From positions 2,728,001 through 2,792,000 of the forward strand of contig NZ_CP030848.1 in the NCBI RefSeq assembly GCF_008274825.1: a stretch of DNA of 64,000 nucleotides. Reading direction: 5' to 3'. Below are positions 54,763 to 63,606 of this stretch, one piece after another; position 1 is the stretch's first letter, and each line of letters begins with the position of its first letter. Made by a program: the position numbers and the translations under genes. The notes beneath the pieces are model-generated. The model saw nothing but the letters and a program-made list of their open reading frames with translations. It searched no databases and was not told the DNA's origin. This stretch comes from Sphingobacterium hotanense. GTDB lineage: Bacteria; Bacteroidota; Bacteroidia; Sphingobacteriales; Sphingobacteriaceae.

Positions 54763-56346
54763 TTAGTTGATACCGTGCATCATCTTTTTCAATTTACCAT
54801 TGAACATCAGTAATAATAATGCTGCTCCCGCTGGTAATGCGGCAATAATCAGGAAGAAAGTCGTCATGGAGTACGTTTGAACGATATAGTCAATGTACGA
54901 ACCAGTCTTACCTGCGATAAAGTTTGCAATAGCCGAAGCAGTAAACCAAAGACCAAATAATAGTCCTGCAAACTTCTTTGGCGACAGTTTACTCACATAA
55001 GAAAGACCAACTGGCGACAGACAAAGCTCTCCCGTTGTATGGAAGAAATAAGCTAGGATTAACCAAATCATACTAACAGAGGCTGTTTTTGCACCCTGAG
55101 GGATAGACATCGAGCCATAAGCTAAAGCTAAGAAACCAACGCCTACAAGAAGTAATCCGAATGCGAACTTCACCGGCCCCGAAGGATTCCATACTTTTTC
55201 CCACAGCTTACTGAAAGAGGAAGCTAGGGTAATAATAAAGAATGAGTTCAGGATCTGGAACCAAGAAACAGTTACTTCAGTCTGATCTAAGCTAAATTCT
55301 TTGTAAACCTTCCATATACCTAATCCCCAAATAATAGCAAATGAAATCGCCGTAAATAGTACCGTTAGCGGGTATTTATCAACAATCTTTTGCGATAATT
55401 TAAAGAGTACATAAGTCACGATCATGATCGGGAAAATCGTTAGAGCAGCATCAACCCACTTAAAGATCTCGCCAGAATTACCCGAAAGAACACGTTGCGT
55501 ATAATCTTTCGCAAAGATAGTCATCGATCCACCTGCTTGCTCAAAAGCGAAGAAAAAGAAGATACTTGCAATCATCAATACAGCAACAACGATTAGACGA
55601 TCTCTCACCACGTTAGCAGGAGTATGATCCTCTTCTTGAACACTTACCAAATTTTCCTCTGGTTTATGCTCTGTACCCGGTTTTTCACCGATAATACCGA
55701 ATATCTTTTGCGCAAAATAGAACTGAATCATACCGAAGAACATGAATACCCCAGCAAGACCAAAACCATAATGCCAACCTACTTTTTCGCCGATATAACC
55801 ACACAATAACATACCTAGGAAAGCACCCGAGTTGATACCCATGTAGAAAATAGTATAACCCGCATCTTTCTTAGAACTTTTATCAGGATACAATTGACCA
55901 ACCATCGAGGAAATATTCGGTTTGAACAAACCATTTCCTAAAATCATCAATACCAATCCGATGTAGAAGTATGAGTTATTGAAAGTCTCCAATGCCATCG
56001 AAGCATGCCCTAAAGTCATGATCAATGCACCTAAGATAATAGCCTTTCTATAACCAGTTAATTTATCGGCAATCATACCGCCGATCAATGGTGTTAAATA
56101 TACTAGTCCTGTATACCATGCATATAAATTCATGGCTTCAGCATTAGTCCAACCCCAACCGCCTTTTGCGATTTCTGTAATTAAAAATACAGTTAACAAT
56201 GCACGCATCCCATAATAACTGAAACGCTCCCACATCTCAGTAAAGAAGAGTACAAAAAGACTGGCTGGATGGCCCATAACCATCTTGTCGTCAACTCCTT
56301 GCTTGGAAAGGTGCTGGACTAATTCTGCGTCTCTCTCTTGATTCAT
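54763..56346 (-). CDS. POT/PTR2 family proton-coupled oligopeptide transporter
   Basis: 527 residues. TEMWERFSYYGMRALLTVFL, GNGLFKPNISSMVGQLY and IFYMGINSGAFLGMLLCGYI are the family motifs. It is most similar in the opening and loop layout to the gene at 52643 (both start with an M-N-Q-E segment and LxKQGxD), indicating local duplication. The terminator after it separates it from the other two. A TTG-N19-AAATTTTG promoter-like pair, one mismatch, lies in the upstream 100 bases. Confidence 0.93.
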   Translation of the reverse strand: MNQERDAELVQHLSKQGVDDKMVMGHPASLFVLFFTEMWERFSYYGMRALLTVFLITEIAKGGWGWTNAEAMNLYAWYTGLVYLTPLIGGMIADKLTGYRKAIILGALIMTLGHASMALETFNNSYFYIGLVLMILGNGLFKPNISSMVGQLYPDKSSKKDAGYTIFYMGINSGAFLGMLLCGYIGEKVGWHYGFGLAGVFMFFGMIQFYFAQKIFGIIGEKPGTEHKPEENLVSVQEEDHTPANVVRDRLIVVAVLMIASIFFFFAFEQAGGSMTIFAKDYTQRVLSGNSGEIFKWVDAALTIFPIMIVTYVLFKLSQKIVDKYPLTVLFTAISFAIIWGLGIWKVYKEFSLDQTEVTVSWFQILNSFFIITLASSFSKLWEKVWNPSGPVKFAFGLLLVGVGFLALAYGSMSIPQGAKTASVSMIWLILAYFFHTTGELCLSPVGLSYVSKLSPKKFAGLLFGLWFTASAIANFIAGKTGSYIDYIVQTYSMTTFFLIIAALPAGAALLLLMFNGKLKKMMHGIN

Positions 56347-56445
56347 ATATTATCCTTTAATTTAGTTTAATGTGTGATTATCTACAGAACAAAATTTTAT
56401 TGAAAAAGCAAATAAACAAATTTTTATTCACAATCTCCATAGCTT

Positions 56446-57336
56446 TTAAAAACCGCTTTCCTTTTTAACATCTCTCCGATTAGGCGCTAAGAAACTATCT
56501 TCATCCCCTCGTGCGGGGTTTGAAACTTCGACGTCAGACTCGAAACGAAGGGCTCCTTTGTCCAAATAATAGGCATCATAGGATAAATCGGGGCCATAAT
56601 ATTTAAAATTGCCTTCTAATTTAGGGTCAGCGGGCACTAAATGATCAAATTCGAAGCGGCTTGCCTTCGGATTAAAGACCAAATACATACTCGCTTGGCG
56701 GGTATAATTAAATACTTTTCGCGATAAGGAACGATCGTCTGTAAAAACATTTTTACCAAAGACAACCTGTTTTGGTCCCTGCAATTCCACGACATCGATT
56801 ACTTTCTGCGTGTAATCTGCATGATGTCCCTTCCATCCAAGCAGAACATAAGAGTTCGCCCCCAACTTGCGGATATCATAATACTGCGCCCCATACCAGT
56901 TATCTGCTTTGACGATAGCCTTCAACGGCTCTTTAATCTCAAAGGTTTTATCTAACAAAGGGATCAACTCCAGCTGACCGTTACTTGTCGCAAATTGAAT
57001 AGCGCCATAGTAAAGATACGAGCCATCATCTAAGGGTATATTCCAGGAAAAAATGCGGAAATTCTGATCCGGAGAGTTCAGAATAGAAATCATCTTGAGC
57101 TTCGGAAAAGCAAATTGATAAGAGTTGTTTTCCTTCAATGCAGAAACTAGGGTCTTCACAAAACTGAAGTTCTTCTGCATCCGCTCAGGTTCAGAAAGTC
57201 TGGAGAACATGGCGCGCCCCAGACTTGCTAAACTGTCTTGCCATACCTGAAGCTTCGCTTCTTTCGATTGTCCTTGAACAACTGTTGTACAGCTTATTAA
57301 AATTATTATCAGTATTTGATGCAAATACTTTTTCAC
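56446..57336 (-). CDS. secreted protein of unknown function
   Basis: 296 residues from a GTG, with a signal peptide (cleavage near VQGQ, residue 23). The mature part is a mixed alpha/beta domain with several aromatic-rich strands (FRIFSWNIPLDDGSYLYYGA, LLGWKGHHADYTQKVIDVVE, VFNYTRQASMYLVFNPKASR). No catalytic motif recognised. It is the last gene of a four-gene operon, 5 bases after the Tat-exported TIM-barrel gene. The GWKG-type phrase recurs in Bacteroidota homologues, but the role is unknown. Confidence 0.78.
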   Translation of the reverse strand: MKKYLHQILIIILISCTTVVQGQSKEAKLQVWQDSLASLGRAMFSRLSEPERMQKNFSFVKTLVSALKENNSYQFAFPKLKMISILNSPDQNFRIFSWNIPLDDGSYLYYGAIQFATSNGQLELIPLLDKTFEIKEPLKAIVKADNWYGAQYYDIRKLGANSYVLLGWKGHHADYTQKVIDVVELQGPKQVVFGKNVFTDDRSLSRKVFNYTRQASMYLVFNPKASRFEFDHLVPADPKLEGNFKYYGPDLSYDAYYLDKGALRFESDVEVSNPARGDEDSFLAPNRRDVKKESGF

Positions 57337-57341
57337 AACGT

Positions 57342-58220
57342 CTATTTAAAACGCTCCAACAAGGCTTTCGTTAATTTGATACCCTCATCTTCGCTGATTT
57401 TATCGCCTTCAAACTCAATTCCAACATAGCCTTTGTATCCAGCTTCCTTCACAATATCCATCATTTTAGCATAATCGATACCTGTTTCATTGCCATTTGC
57501 ATCAAAAGCATGCGACTTCGCGCTCACCCCTTTTGCATATGGCATCAAATCAGTTACTCCTTGATAACGGTCGTACTCATAGAAGTTACCAAAATCCGGA
57601 AGACTACCGCAGTTCTTTTTGTTCACCGTTTTCAATACATCCGCTAACCAGTCGCCATGAGATGAAATCCCGCCATGGTTCTCAACGATTACATTTATCT
57701 TTCCTTTCTTACCGTAATCAGCTAAAGCAGAAAGACTTTTTACTACTTGGTCTTTTACCTCTTCCTTCGTTCCCTCACCTGCAGCATTTACGCGGATTGC
57801 ACGACATCCTAAGAAATTTGCCGCATCAATCCATTTATGATGATTTTCAACCGCCTTTAAACGTTTGTTTTCATCGCGATCTCCTAATGAACCCTCACCG
57901 TCGATCATGATCAAAACATTCTTAACACCATTATCTTTCGCTCTATTGTTCAAATCCTTTAAGTAAGTCATATCCTGAGCTTTATCCTTAAAGAATTGAT
58001 TTACATATTCAACTCCGTAAATACCAAAATTCTTCGCTGTATACTCTGGGAAGTCAATATTTTTCAAATCCCCTTTGAACAACTTCTTATGCAATGACCA
58101 TTCAGCCAAAGAAATATCAAACCAGCTTTTCTTCGCTGCAAAAACATCTAAAGAAGGTGCAATGGTTACTCCAGCTGCAACTAACCCTAGATTTCTTAAA
58201 AATTCTCTTCTTGAGTTCAT
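57342..58220 (-). CDS. Tat-exported sugar phosphate isomerase/epimerase-like TIM-barrel protein
   Basis: 292 residues. The N-terminus has the twin-arginine motif NSRREFLRNLG followed by a hydrophobic stretch (AAGVTIAPSLDVFA). The rest is a xylose-isomerase-like TIM barrel with metal-ligand candidates NVIVENHGG (Glu), LPDFGNF, and the terminal VGIEFEGD (Glu). Such proteins act on sugars or inositols in the periplasm. Its neighbours, an UMF1-type transporter and a CCG protein, do not fix the substrate. Confidence 0.88.
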   Translation of the reverse strand: MNSRREFLRNLGLVAAGVTIAPSLDVFAAKKSWFDISLAEWSLHKKLFKGDLKNIDFPEYTAKNFGIYGVEYVNQFFKDKAQDMTYLKDLNNRAKDNGVKNVLIMIDGEGSLGDRDENKRLKAVENHHKWIDAANFLGCRAIRVNAAGEGTKEEVKDQVVKSLSALADYGKKGKINVIVENHGGISSHGDWLADVLKTVNKKNCGSLPDFGNFYEYDRYQGVTDLMPYAKGVSAKSHAFDANGNETGIDYAKMMDIVKEAGYKGYVGIEFEGDKISEDEGIKLTKALLERFK

Positions 58221-58238
58221 AGTTTAAATATTAGTGTT

Positions 58239-58970
58239 TTAAATGTTGGCCCATCCAGACGTCAATACATCTACAAGATGTATCGTCTTGATCGCTAACT
58301 TGTGTTTATCAATATAGGCTTGTAATTGCAACAAGCAGGATGCATCGGTCGATATAATGTATTCGGCGTTTACAGCCAGCGCATTTTTCACTTTCTGTTC
58401 CGCCATAGCCGATGAGATCCCTTCGAACTTCACCGCAAAAGTGCCGCCAAATCCACAGCAGGTCTCCTGATCGCGCATCTCGACGATCTCAAGTCCGCCA
58501 ACGTGGCTAAGTAATACACGCGGTTCATCCTTAATTTTACATTCGCGCAGAGCTGAGCAGGAATCATGGTAAACCGCCCTACCGACTAGTTCTGCACCGA
58601 AATACTCTTTCTTCATGACGTTGACCAGAAAGTCTGATATCTCGAAGATATTGCGCTGAATACCACGACAACGATTATGGTCTGTTGTATTCGTAAATAG
58701 ATCATCATAGCCCTCGCGCACCATCCCCGTACATGAAGCGGATGGCGAAACAATAGGATGCTCCTCCGTAAAATCATTAAGAAACTTTTGGCCAATTGAC
58801 TTCGCATCATCCCAAAATCCTGCATTATAAGCAGGTTGACCACAACAGGTTTGTTCTGTATTATATATCACATCACAGCCAGCCTTCTCCAATAATTTGA
58901 TGGTATTGAAGGCTGTTTCCGGATAAAGTTGATCAATAAAACAAGGTATAAATAGCTCGACTTTATGCAT
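58239..58970 (-). CDS. (Fe-S)-binding CCG-domain protein, LldE/LutA-like
   Basis: 243 residues with two cysteine-rich CCG motifs: TCCGQPAYN (C42, C43) and ETCCGFGGTFAVKF. These bind an iron-sulfur cluster in the heterodisulfide-reductase/LldE family. LldE (LutA) works with LldF and LldG in L-lactate oxidation; neither partner is here, so the lactate role is open. The ATG overlaps the stop of the MFS gene by one base (TAATG). Confidence 0.9.
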   Translation of the reverse strand: MHKVELFIPCFIDQLYPETAFNTIKLLEKAGCDVIYNTEQTCCGQPAYNAGFWDDAKSIGQKFLNDFTEEHPIVSPSASCTGMVREGYDDLFTNTTDHNRCRGIQRNIFEISDFLVNVMKKEYFGAELVGRAVYHDSCSALRECKIKDEPRVLLSHVGGLEIVEMRDQETCCGFGGTFAVKFEGISSAMAEQKVKNALAVNAEYIISTDASCLLQLQAYIDKHKLAIKTIHLVDVLTSGWANI

Positions 58971-60289
58971 TAATAGCGTTGAATAATCTGTAATTTATTA
59001 AATTTTAAAACACGAAACAACAACAACAGCCCAATAATAAAAAATACAGACATGCAAAGTGCTGAATAACGAATATTATGCGTGACCTGCTCAATGATCC
59101 CGAAGGTGAACAGTCCGATTACAATCGCGAGTTTTTCGGAAACATCGTAAAAACTAAAAAACGCGGTAGTATCCTCAACATCAGTAGGAATAAGCTTGGA
59201 ATAGGTCGACCTAGACAGTGACTGTATCCCTCCCATTAACAAGCCTACTAAGAACGCCATTCCGTAGAACTGGTATTCGTTGCTTAGGAAGTATGCAGCA
59301 ATACAGATGAAAATCCAAATCGTAACAACAAAGATCAACACCTTAATATTTCCAAATCGCTTCGCCAAACCCGACATAATGAAGGCTCCGCCGATCGCAA
59401 CCAATTGAATCAATAAGATGGAAGCAATCAGCTTCGTCGCACCCAAATTCAACACCTTTTCGCCGAATGCTGCAGCAACGATCATGATCGTCTGCACGCC
59501 CATAGCATAAAAGAAATATGCCGGCAAGAAGCGCTTGATGGCAGGAATTTGACGGATCTTATTTAAAACCGATGTAAACTCCTTCCTCGCCTTAACAAAG
59601 AATGATAGCTTTTCGTTCTCTATCGTCGGTCTGTTTCTAGGAAGGAAGCGGAAAGGTATCTGTGCGAATGAAATCCACCACAGACCAACTAAAAAGAAGG
59701 ATATCCTCGCAGGTAAGGATGGGTCGGTGATACCGAACCAATCTGGCTTGAACACAAAGATGAAACAGATCAATTGCAGCGTAACACAGCCGACATAGCC
59801 ATACGCAAATCCCTGAGCACTCACCCTATCTTGTTGATCGGGCGTCGCGATGACCGGTAAGTAAGAGTTATTGAAGGCTACCCCGCCAATATACCCCATT
59901 GCCGCGAGCGCAAAGAATATAATACCAAGTTCCAGGGTTTCAATTTTGAAGAAAAACAAACCCATACAGGCGATTGCGCCCAAATAGGTAAACAATTTCA
60001 TGAAGAACTTTCGTTGTCCTGCAGCATCGGAATAGGCCGAGATAAAGGGCAACGAAATCGCCATCAAAAGATAAGCAATCGACAGGGCAAAATTCGACAA
60101 TGCCGTGTTGACAAGTTCAAAACCAAAAAAAGAAACGACATCGTTGCCAGTTTCTTTATTGCTTGTAATCGTAGTATAATAGACAGGAAAAATGGTTGAA
60201 GTAATAACCAAATTGTAAGCCGAATTAGCCCAATCATACATGGACCATGAACGAATTAATCGCTTATCGTTTTTCTTGATAATTTTCAT
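58970..60289 (-). CDS. MFS transporter of the UMF1/Atg22-like family
   Basis: 439 residues with about 12 helices. The N-terminus SWSMYDWANSAYNLVITSTI and the segment GGIQSLSRSTYSKLIP are diagnostic of the UMF1 family, related to yeast Atg22, an amino-acid exporter. Substrate unknown. First gene of the four-gene operon, with a TACATTTG element about 22 bases before the ATG. Confidence 0.92.
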   Translation of the reverse strand: MKIIKKNDKRLIRSWSMYDWANSAYNLVITSTIFPVYYTTITSNKETGNDVVSFFGFELVNTALSNFALSIAYLLMAISLPFISAYSDAAGQRKFFMKLFTYLGAIACMGLFFFKIETLELGIIFFALAAMGYIGGVAFNNSYLPVIATPDQQDRVSAQGFAYGYVGCVTLQLICFIFVFKPDWFGITDPSLPARISFFLVGLWWISFAQIPFRFLPRNRPTIENEKLSFFVKARKEFTSVLNKIRQIPAIKRFLPAYFFYAMGVQTIMIVAAAFGEKVLNLGATKLIASILLIQLVAIGGAFIMSGLAKRFGNIKVLIFVVTIWIFICIAAYFLSNEYQFYGMAFLVGLLMGGIQSLSRSTYSKLIPTDVEDTTAFFSFYDVSEKLAIVIGLFTFGIIEQVTHNIRYSALCMSVFFIIGLLLLFRVLKFNKLQIIQRY

Positions 60290-60310
60290 AAAATGCTAAG
60301 CGAATATACC

Positions 60311-60318
60311 CAAATGTA
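60311..60318 (-). promoter_or_regulatory. -7 promoter element (TACATTTG) of the MFS-led operon
   Basis: On the minus strand TACATTTG matches TAnnTTTG. No TTG is seen at the right distance. The expected transcript begins about 15 bases before the ATG at 60289. Confidence 0.55.
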
Positions 60319-60329
60319 TTGAATTACGA

Positions 60330-61628
60330 CTAATAGTTTTCGTAGATATAATTAACTATTTTCACCATTTCTTTTCGAACAGGGCTGGCACTTCCTAGAA
60401 AGTTATTGTTTAGGAAAGAGAAAGCAAACCGACTCCCCTTTTTCGTCACGATATAGCCACTTTGACAGTGAACCGAATTGATTGTACCGGTTTTTGCCCA
60501 TACGTAGGGTTTGCCACCCGGCGTTGGATAAACATTCTTTAGCGTACCTTCCAGTCCGCCTGCAGGAAATAGATAAAACTTATCTGCTTCGTTCGGAATG
60601 TCAGCATGAATCCAGTTCAATAAAGTCACCATGCTCCTAGGCGTGATCTTGTTATACGAAGACAGACCACTGCCGTCTCTCAACTCGATCGTGTCGGGAA
60701 AGAAACGATAGAATTCCTCCTGCATATGCTGTCTCAGGCTCTTAGTGTGGAATGCTCTATTTTTTACAAAAGAGGCTACCATATTCAACTGCTCTGCCAA
60801 AAAGTTATCGCTCGGAAGCATCATTTCACGAATCACATCTCTCGTTTTTACCGAATAGATCATCTTGGCATCCAAAGCTAAGGGTTCATGCAGTAAAGCA
60901 ACAGGCCGCTTTAACGTGTCTTGCAGCAAATTGATCAGCAACGAATCCGTAACATGAAATGGCTTTTCATTGATATATCCCTTAGGCAACGGTACGGAAT
61001 TATAGTCCATTACATTAGAGCCATAATCTCTATGGATCAGAAACCTGGAAGTCGTATCCTGTTTATAACTGATATAGCGGTCAAAACAGCGTGGGGTTAA
61101 TTCTAATTTGCCAGCTTGCTCTTTAAATACGATCACATTTCCATACATCGGAAATACCGAAACCTCCGGTTGATAATAATACTCATAATCCTCTACCGAC
61201 CAACCATTTCTGTAGAACGGTTCCTGCGACTTTGTCGCCGCATAATATAGTTGCTTCTTAGAATCTTTTAAAAAGTTGAAAACCTTAGCATCTTTAAACT
61301 TCGCGTGCAAAAAGGTCGGATCGCCAGTCCCCCAGAATATCAGGGAGTCGCCGCGCTCCACATAGGCTAAGCCGGGAATAGAATCGCCTATCAGCTTCAA
61401 TGCCGTATAAAGCGTAAAGACTTTAGTATTGGACGCTGGCGTAAAATGCTTATCCTCATTCTGCCCGTAAACAAATTGCTTGCTCGACAAATCATACAAA
61501 CTGAAACCTACATAATGCTTGTTTAACACAGTAGAATTCTGAAAAAGCCCACTGAGCTCACTAAAGTTTTGCGCAAAAACAGATAACGTGACCAGCAAAG
61601 TACAACAAGTCGCAACGATTCTTTTCAT
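60330..61628 (-). CDS. dacB: D-alanyl-D-alanine carboxypeptidase/endopeptidase (PBP4/DacB-like, S13)
   Basis: 432 residues with a signal peptide (cleavage near FAQ, residue 20). The three penicillin-binding motifs are present: SxxK as SNTK (66-69), SxN in DGSGLSSYN, and KTG in WAKTGTIN. It trims or cleaves peptidoglycan peptides in the periplasm. The size and spacing fit the PBP4 type with its insertion between the first two motifs. Transcribed separately from the MFS operon downstream by its position, though no terminator is visible between. Confidence 0.93.
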   Translation of the reverse strand: MKRIVATCCTLLVTLSVFAQNFSELSGLFQNSTVLNKHYVGFSLYDLSSKQFVYGQNEDKHFTPASNTKVFTLYTALKLIGDSIPGLAYVERGDSLIFWGTGDPTFLHAKFKDAKVFNFLKDSKKQLYYAATKSQEPFYRNGWSVEDYEYYYQPEVSVFPMYGNVIVFKEQAGKLELTPRCFDRYISYKQDTTSRFLIHRDYGSNVMDYNSVPLPKGYINEKPFHVTDSLLINLLQDTLKRPVALLHEPLALDAKMIYSVKTRDVIREMMLPSDNFLAEQLNMVASFVKNRAFHTKSLRQHMQEEFYRFFPDTIELRDGSGLSSYNKITPRSMVTLLNWIHADIPNEADKFYLFPAGGLEGTLKNVYPTPGGKPYVWAKTGTINSVHCQSGYIVTKKGSRFAFSFLNNNFLGSASPVRKEMVKIVNYIYENY

Positions 61629-61717
61629 AAGGTTGATTCAATAATCGGTAAATATAAGAGAAATAGATTGAACCTGATACCTAAGATTAGTCACATCCCT
61701 TTATTACCCAATATAAA

Positions 61718-61777
61718 CCCCATTCAAACCCCAATCAAACCCGCTTCTGAGCGGGTTTGATTGGGGTTTGAATGGGG
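61718..61777. repeat. repeat module A, perfect 28-bp palindrome
   Basis: Arms 61718-61745 and 61750-61777 are perfectly complementary over 28 bases, with a 4-base loop TCTG. The arm ends AATCAAACCCGCT. It is the intact form of the modules at 16367 and 40163. Confidence 0.9.
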
Positions 61778-61785
61778 AGTAGTGA

Positions 61786-61828
61786 GTATTTAGTATTTAG
61801 TATTTAGTATTTAGTAAAACTAACTACT
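61786..61828. repeat. repeat module C, TAGTATT tandem words
   Basis: TATTTAGTATTTAGTA words in direct tandem (7-base period, about four copies) followed by AACTAACTAC. It fills the gap between the two 28-bp palindromes. The same words are at 40240-40262, 40462-40482 and 40561-40600. Confidence 0.75.
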
Positions 61829-61888
61829 GAAGCCTAATTAAATGAAAAAGCTGCCTTTTCAGGCAGCTTTTTCATTTAATTAGGCTTC
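61829..61888 (-). terminator. 28-bp perfect hairpin overlapping the susD stop codon
   Basis: Arms 61829-61856 and 61861-61888 are perfectly complementary over 28 bases, with loop GAAA in the minus-strand RNA. The inner part (AAAAAGCTGCCT...AGGCAGCTTTTT) is a strong intrinsic terminator. The outer part repeats, in mirror form, the last codons and stop of the susD gene (stop at 61878-61876). Confidence 0.85.
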
Positions 61889-63576
61889 AAATTGCTGTTT
61901 CTATCAAGCTCTTCCTGCGGGATCGGCCAATACTCGTTGTTCGAATTGAATACCAAGTTTTTATAGGTCGGGATAATTCCGCCTTCGAATGCTGAATAGC
62001 TTTCCAGCGTAGTTTTAGCGATTCCCCAACGTACTAAGTCGAAGAAACGGTGTCCTTCCATCGCTAACTCTAAGCGACGCTCAAAGCGCACTGCTTTAAG
62101 TGCGAAATTCTTGTCTGGGAAGGATGGATAAGGTTTAACATTATATTTTGCTGCATTGACGCCAGAAGCTGTCTTCTTAGGCGCTAGGGTTGCTGCGCGT
62201 GCTCGAACGGCATTTACTAACTTCAATGCATTCGCTAAGCTTCCTGCCTCAATTTCGCATTCAGCTGCCATTAAATATACATCCGCAAGACGGATGATAT
62301 TTACATCTAAGCCGGTAATATAATATTCACCCGGAGCTGTCTGAACACCAAATAGAGATTTAGGCACCATCGTTTTGATTCCTACGAATGGACCACCGGT
62401 TACTACCTCTCTAATCCATGAATCGCCCGCCATAGTACCCCAATCAAGGTATTGTACACCGCGACGGCCAACAGTATAGTCCAAACGTGGGTCGAACGCT
62501 AGATTAACATTCAACTCATAATCTTCTTTCTGACTTGCTGGTAGGCCGAAATCCGACACATAAGGGTTTGTTCTGTAATTGTCTAACAATGGTAAACCAT
62601 TTGCGTCTACCTTATATGCATTTACAAGGTCGATAGTAGGCTGATAAAATCCACAACAGTTAACTGGTGCAGTTCCTGACAATCCGGAAAGCATATCGCC
62701 GACATTTCCATTCTCCGCATTTCCGTTAGAATTGATAGCATGTTTAGAAACGACAAGCGCTTCTGGGCCGTTTTCTTTTGTTACATCGAAGTTATTCCAA
62801 AATGGCATGCTGGTTAGGTCTGTTCCTGCCATAACCGCATTGAACAAGGTCAGCGCCTCTGGATACTTTTTATTGTATAAAAGAACTTTTCCAAGATAAG
62901 CCTGCGCAGCGCGTTTATTCATGCGTCCGGCATCATTATTATACTTTTGCTCGCTCAAGTTAGCAACGGCAAAGCGTAAGTCTTCCTCAATCTTAGGAAG
63001 CACATCAACATCGTTGCCAATCGTCAATGCCTGATCTGCGGTGGTATTTTCATCGAGGTATGGAATCTTCTTAAAGATTCTCCACAGATAGAAATAATAA
63101 TGCGCTCGTAGCATTTTGGTTTCGCCTTGAATTTGCTTTGCACGCTCTTCAGTGATTTCTTTTGTACCGCTTTGATCGGCAGCAAGCAATTTCAATGTAT
63201 TGTTACAGCGCAAGATGCCCTCGTAATAAACTTGCCACATGGTGCTCAAGTTATCATTGACGCTCGTTGCTTTATAACTTTCAATATTAGCCATGTAAGG
63301 TTGGTCTCCCCCTTCTGATCCTTTGTGGGCATTATCGGACGCCACTTCGCCAAATAGCCATTGGCTGGGTGCAGAGGCATAATTGCCCCAGGTTCCACTT
63401 ACATTACCATTTAAAATACTGTAGGCTCCTAACAGGGAACCTTCAACTCCTTCTTTATTTCCTACCTGTGGCTCAGAAAGCTCCCCTTGCGGCAGCTTCT
63501 GCAAGAAATCTTTCCCACATGAGCTCAGCGCTAATGCGCCAACAAATAGATAGGTATATAGTTTATATCGTTTCAT
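61876..63576 (-). CDS. SusD/RagB family outer-membrane nutrient-binding lipoprotein
   Basis: 566 residues with lipobox LSSC (C20), then GKDFLQKLPQGELSE, the usual opening of mature SusD proteins. Helical TPR-like repeats (MNKRAAQAYLGKVLLYNKKY) and the C-terminal signature ERRLELAMEGHRFFDLVRWG are present. Partner of the SusC fragment just upstream, 30 bases away. Longer than the first SusD (about 458). Unlike the first locus, no thioredoxin genes follow; the gene ends at a hairpin. Confidence 0.94.
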   Translation of the reverse strand: MKRYKLYTYLFVGALALSSCGKDFLQKLPQGELSEPQVGNKEGVEGSLLGAYSILNGNVSGTWGNYASAPSQWLFGEVASDNAHKGSEGGDQPYMANIESYKATSVNDNLSTMWQVYYEGILRCNNTLKLLAADQSGTKEITEERAKQIQGETKMLRAHYYFYLWRIFKKIPYLDENTTADQALTIGNDVDVLPKIEEDLRFAVANLSEQKYNNDAGRMNKRAAQAYLGKVLLYNKKYPEALTLFNAVMAGTDLTSMPFWNNFDVTKENGPEALVVSKHAINSNGNAENGNVGDMLSGLSGTAPVNCCGFYQPTIDLVNAYKVDANGLPLLDNYRTNPYVSDFGLPASQKEDYELNVNLAFDPRLDYTVGRRGVQYLDWGTMAGDSWIREVVTGGPFVGIKTMVPKSLFGVQTAPGEYYITGLDVNIIRLADVYLMAAECEIEAGSLANALKLVNAVRARAATLAPKKTASGVNAAKYNVKPYPSFPDKNFALKAVRFERRLELAMEGHRFFDLVRWGIAKTTLESYSAFEGGIIPTYKNLVFNSNNEYWPIPQEELDRNSNLKPN

Positions 63577-63606
63577 AATATTTGTTCTTTTGAAATAATA
63601 AAAATC

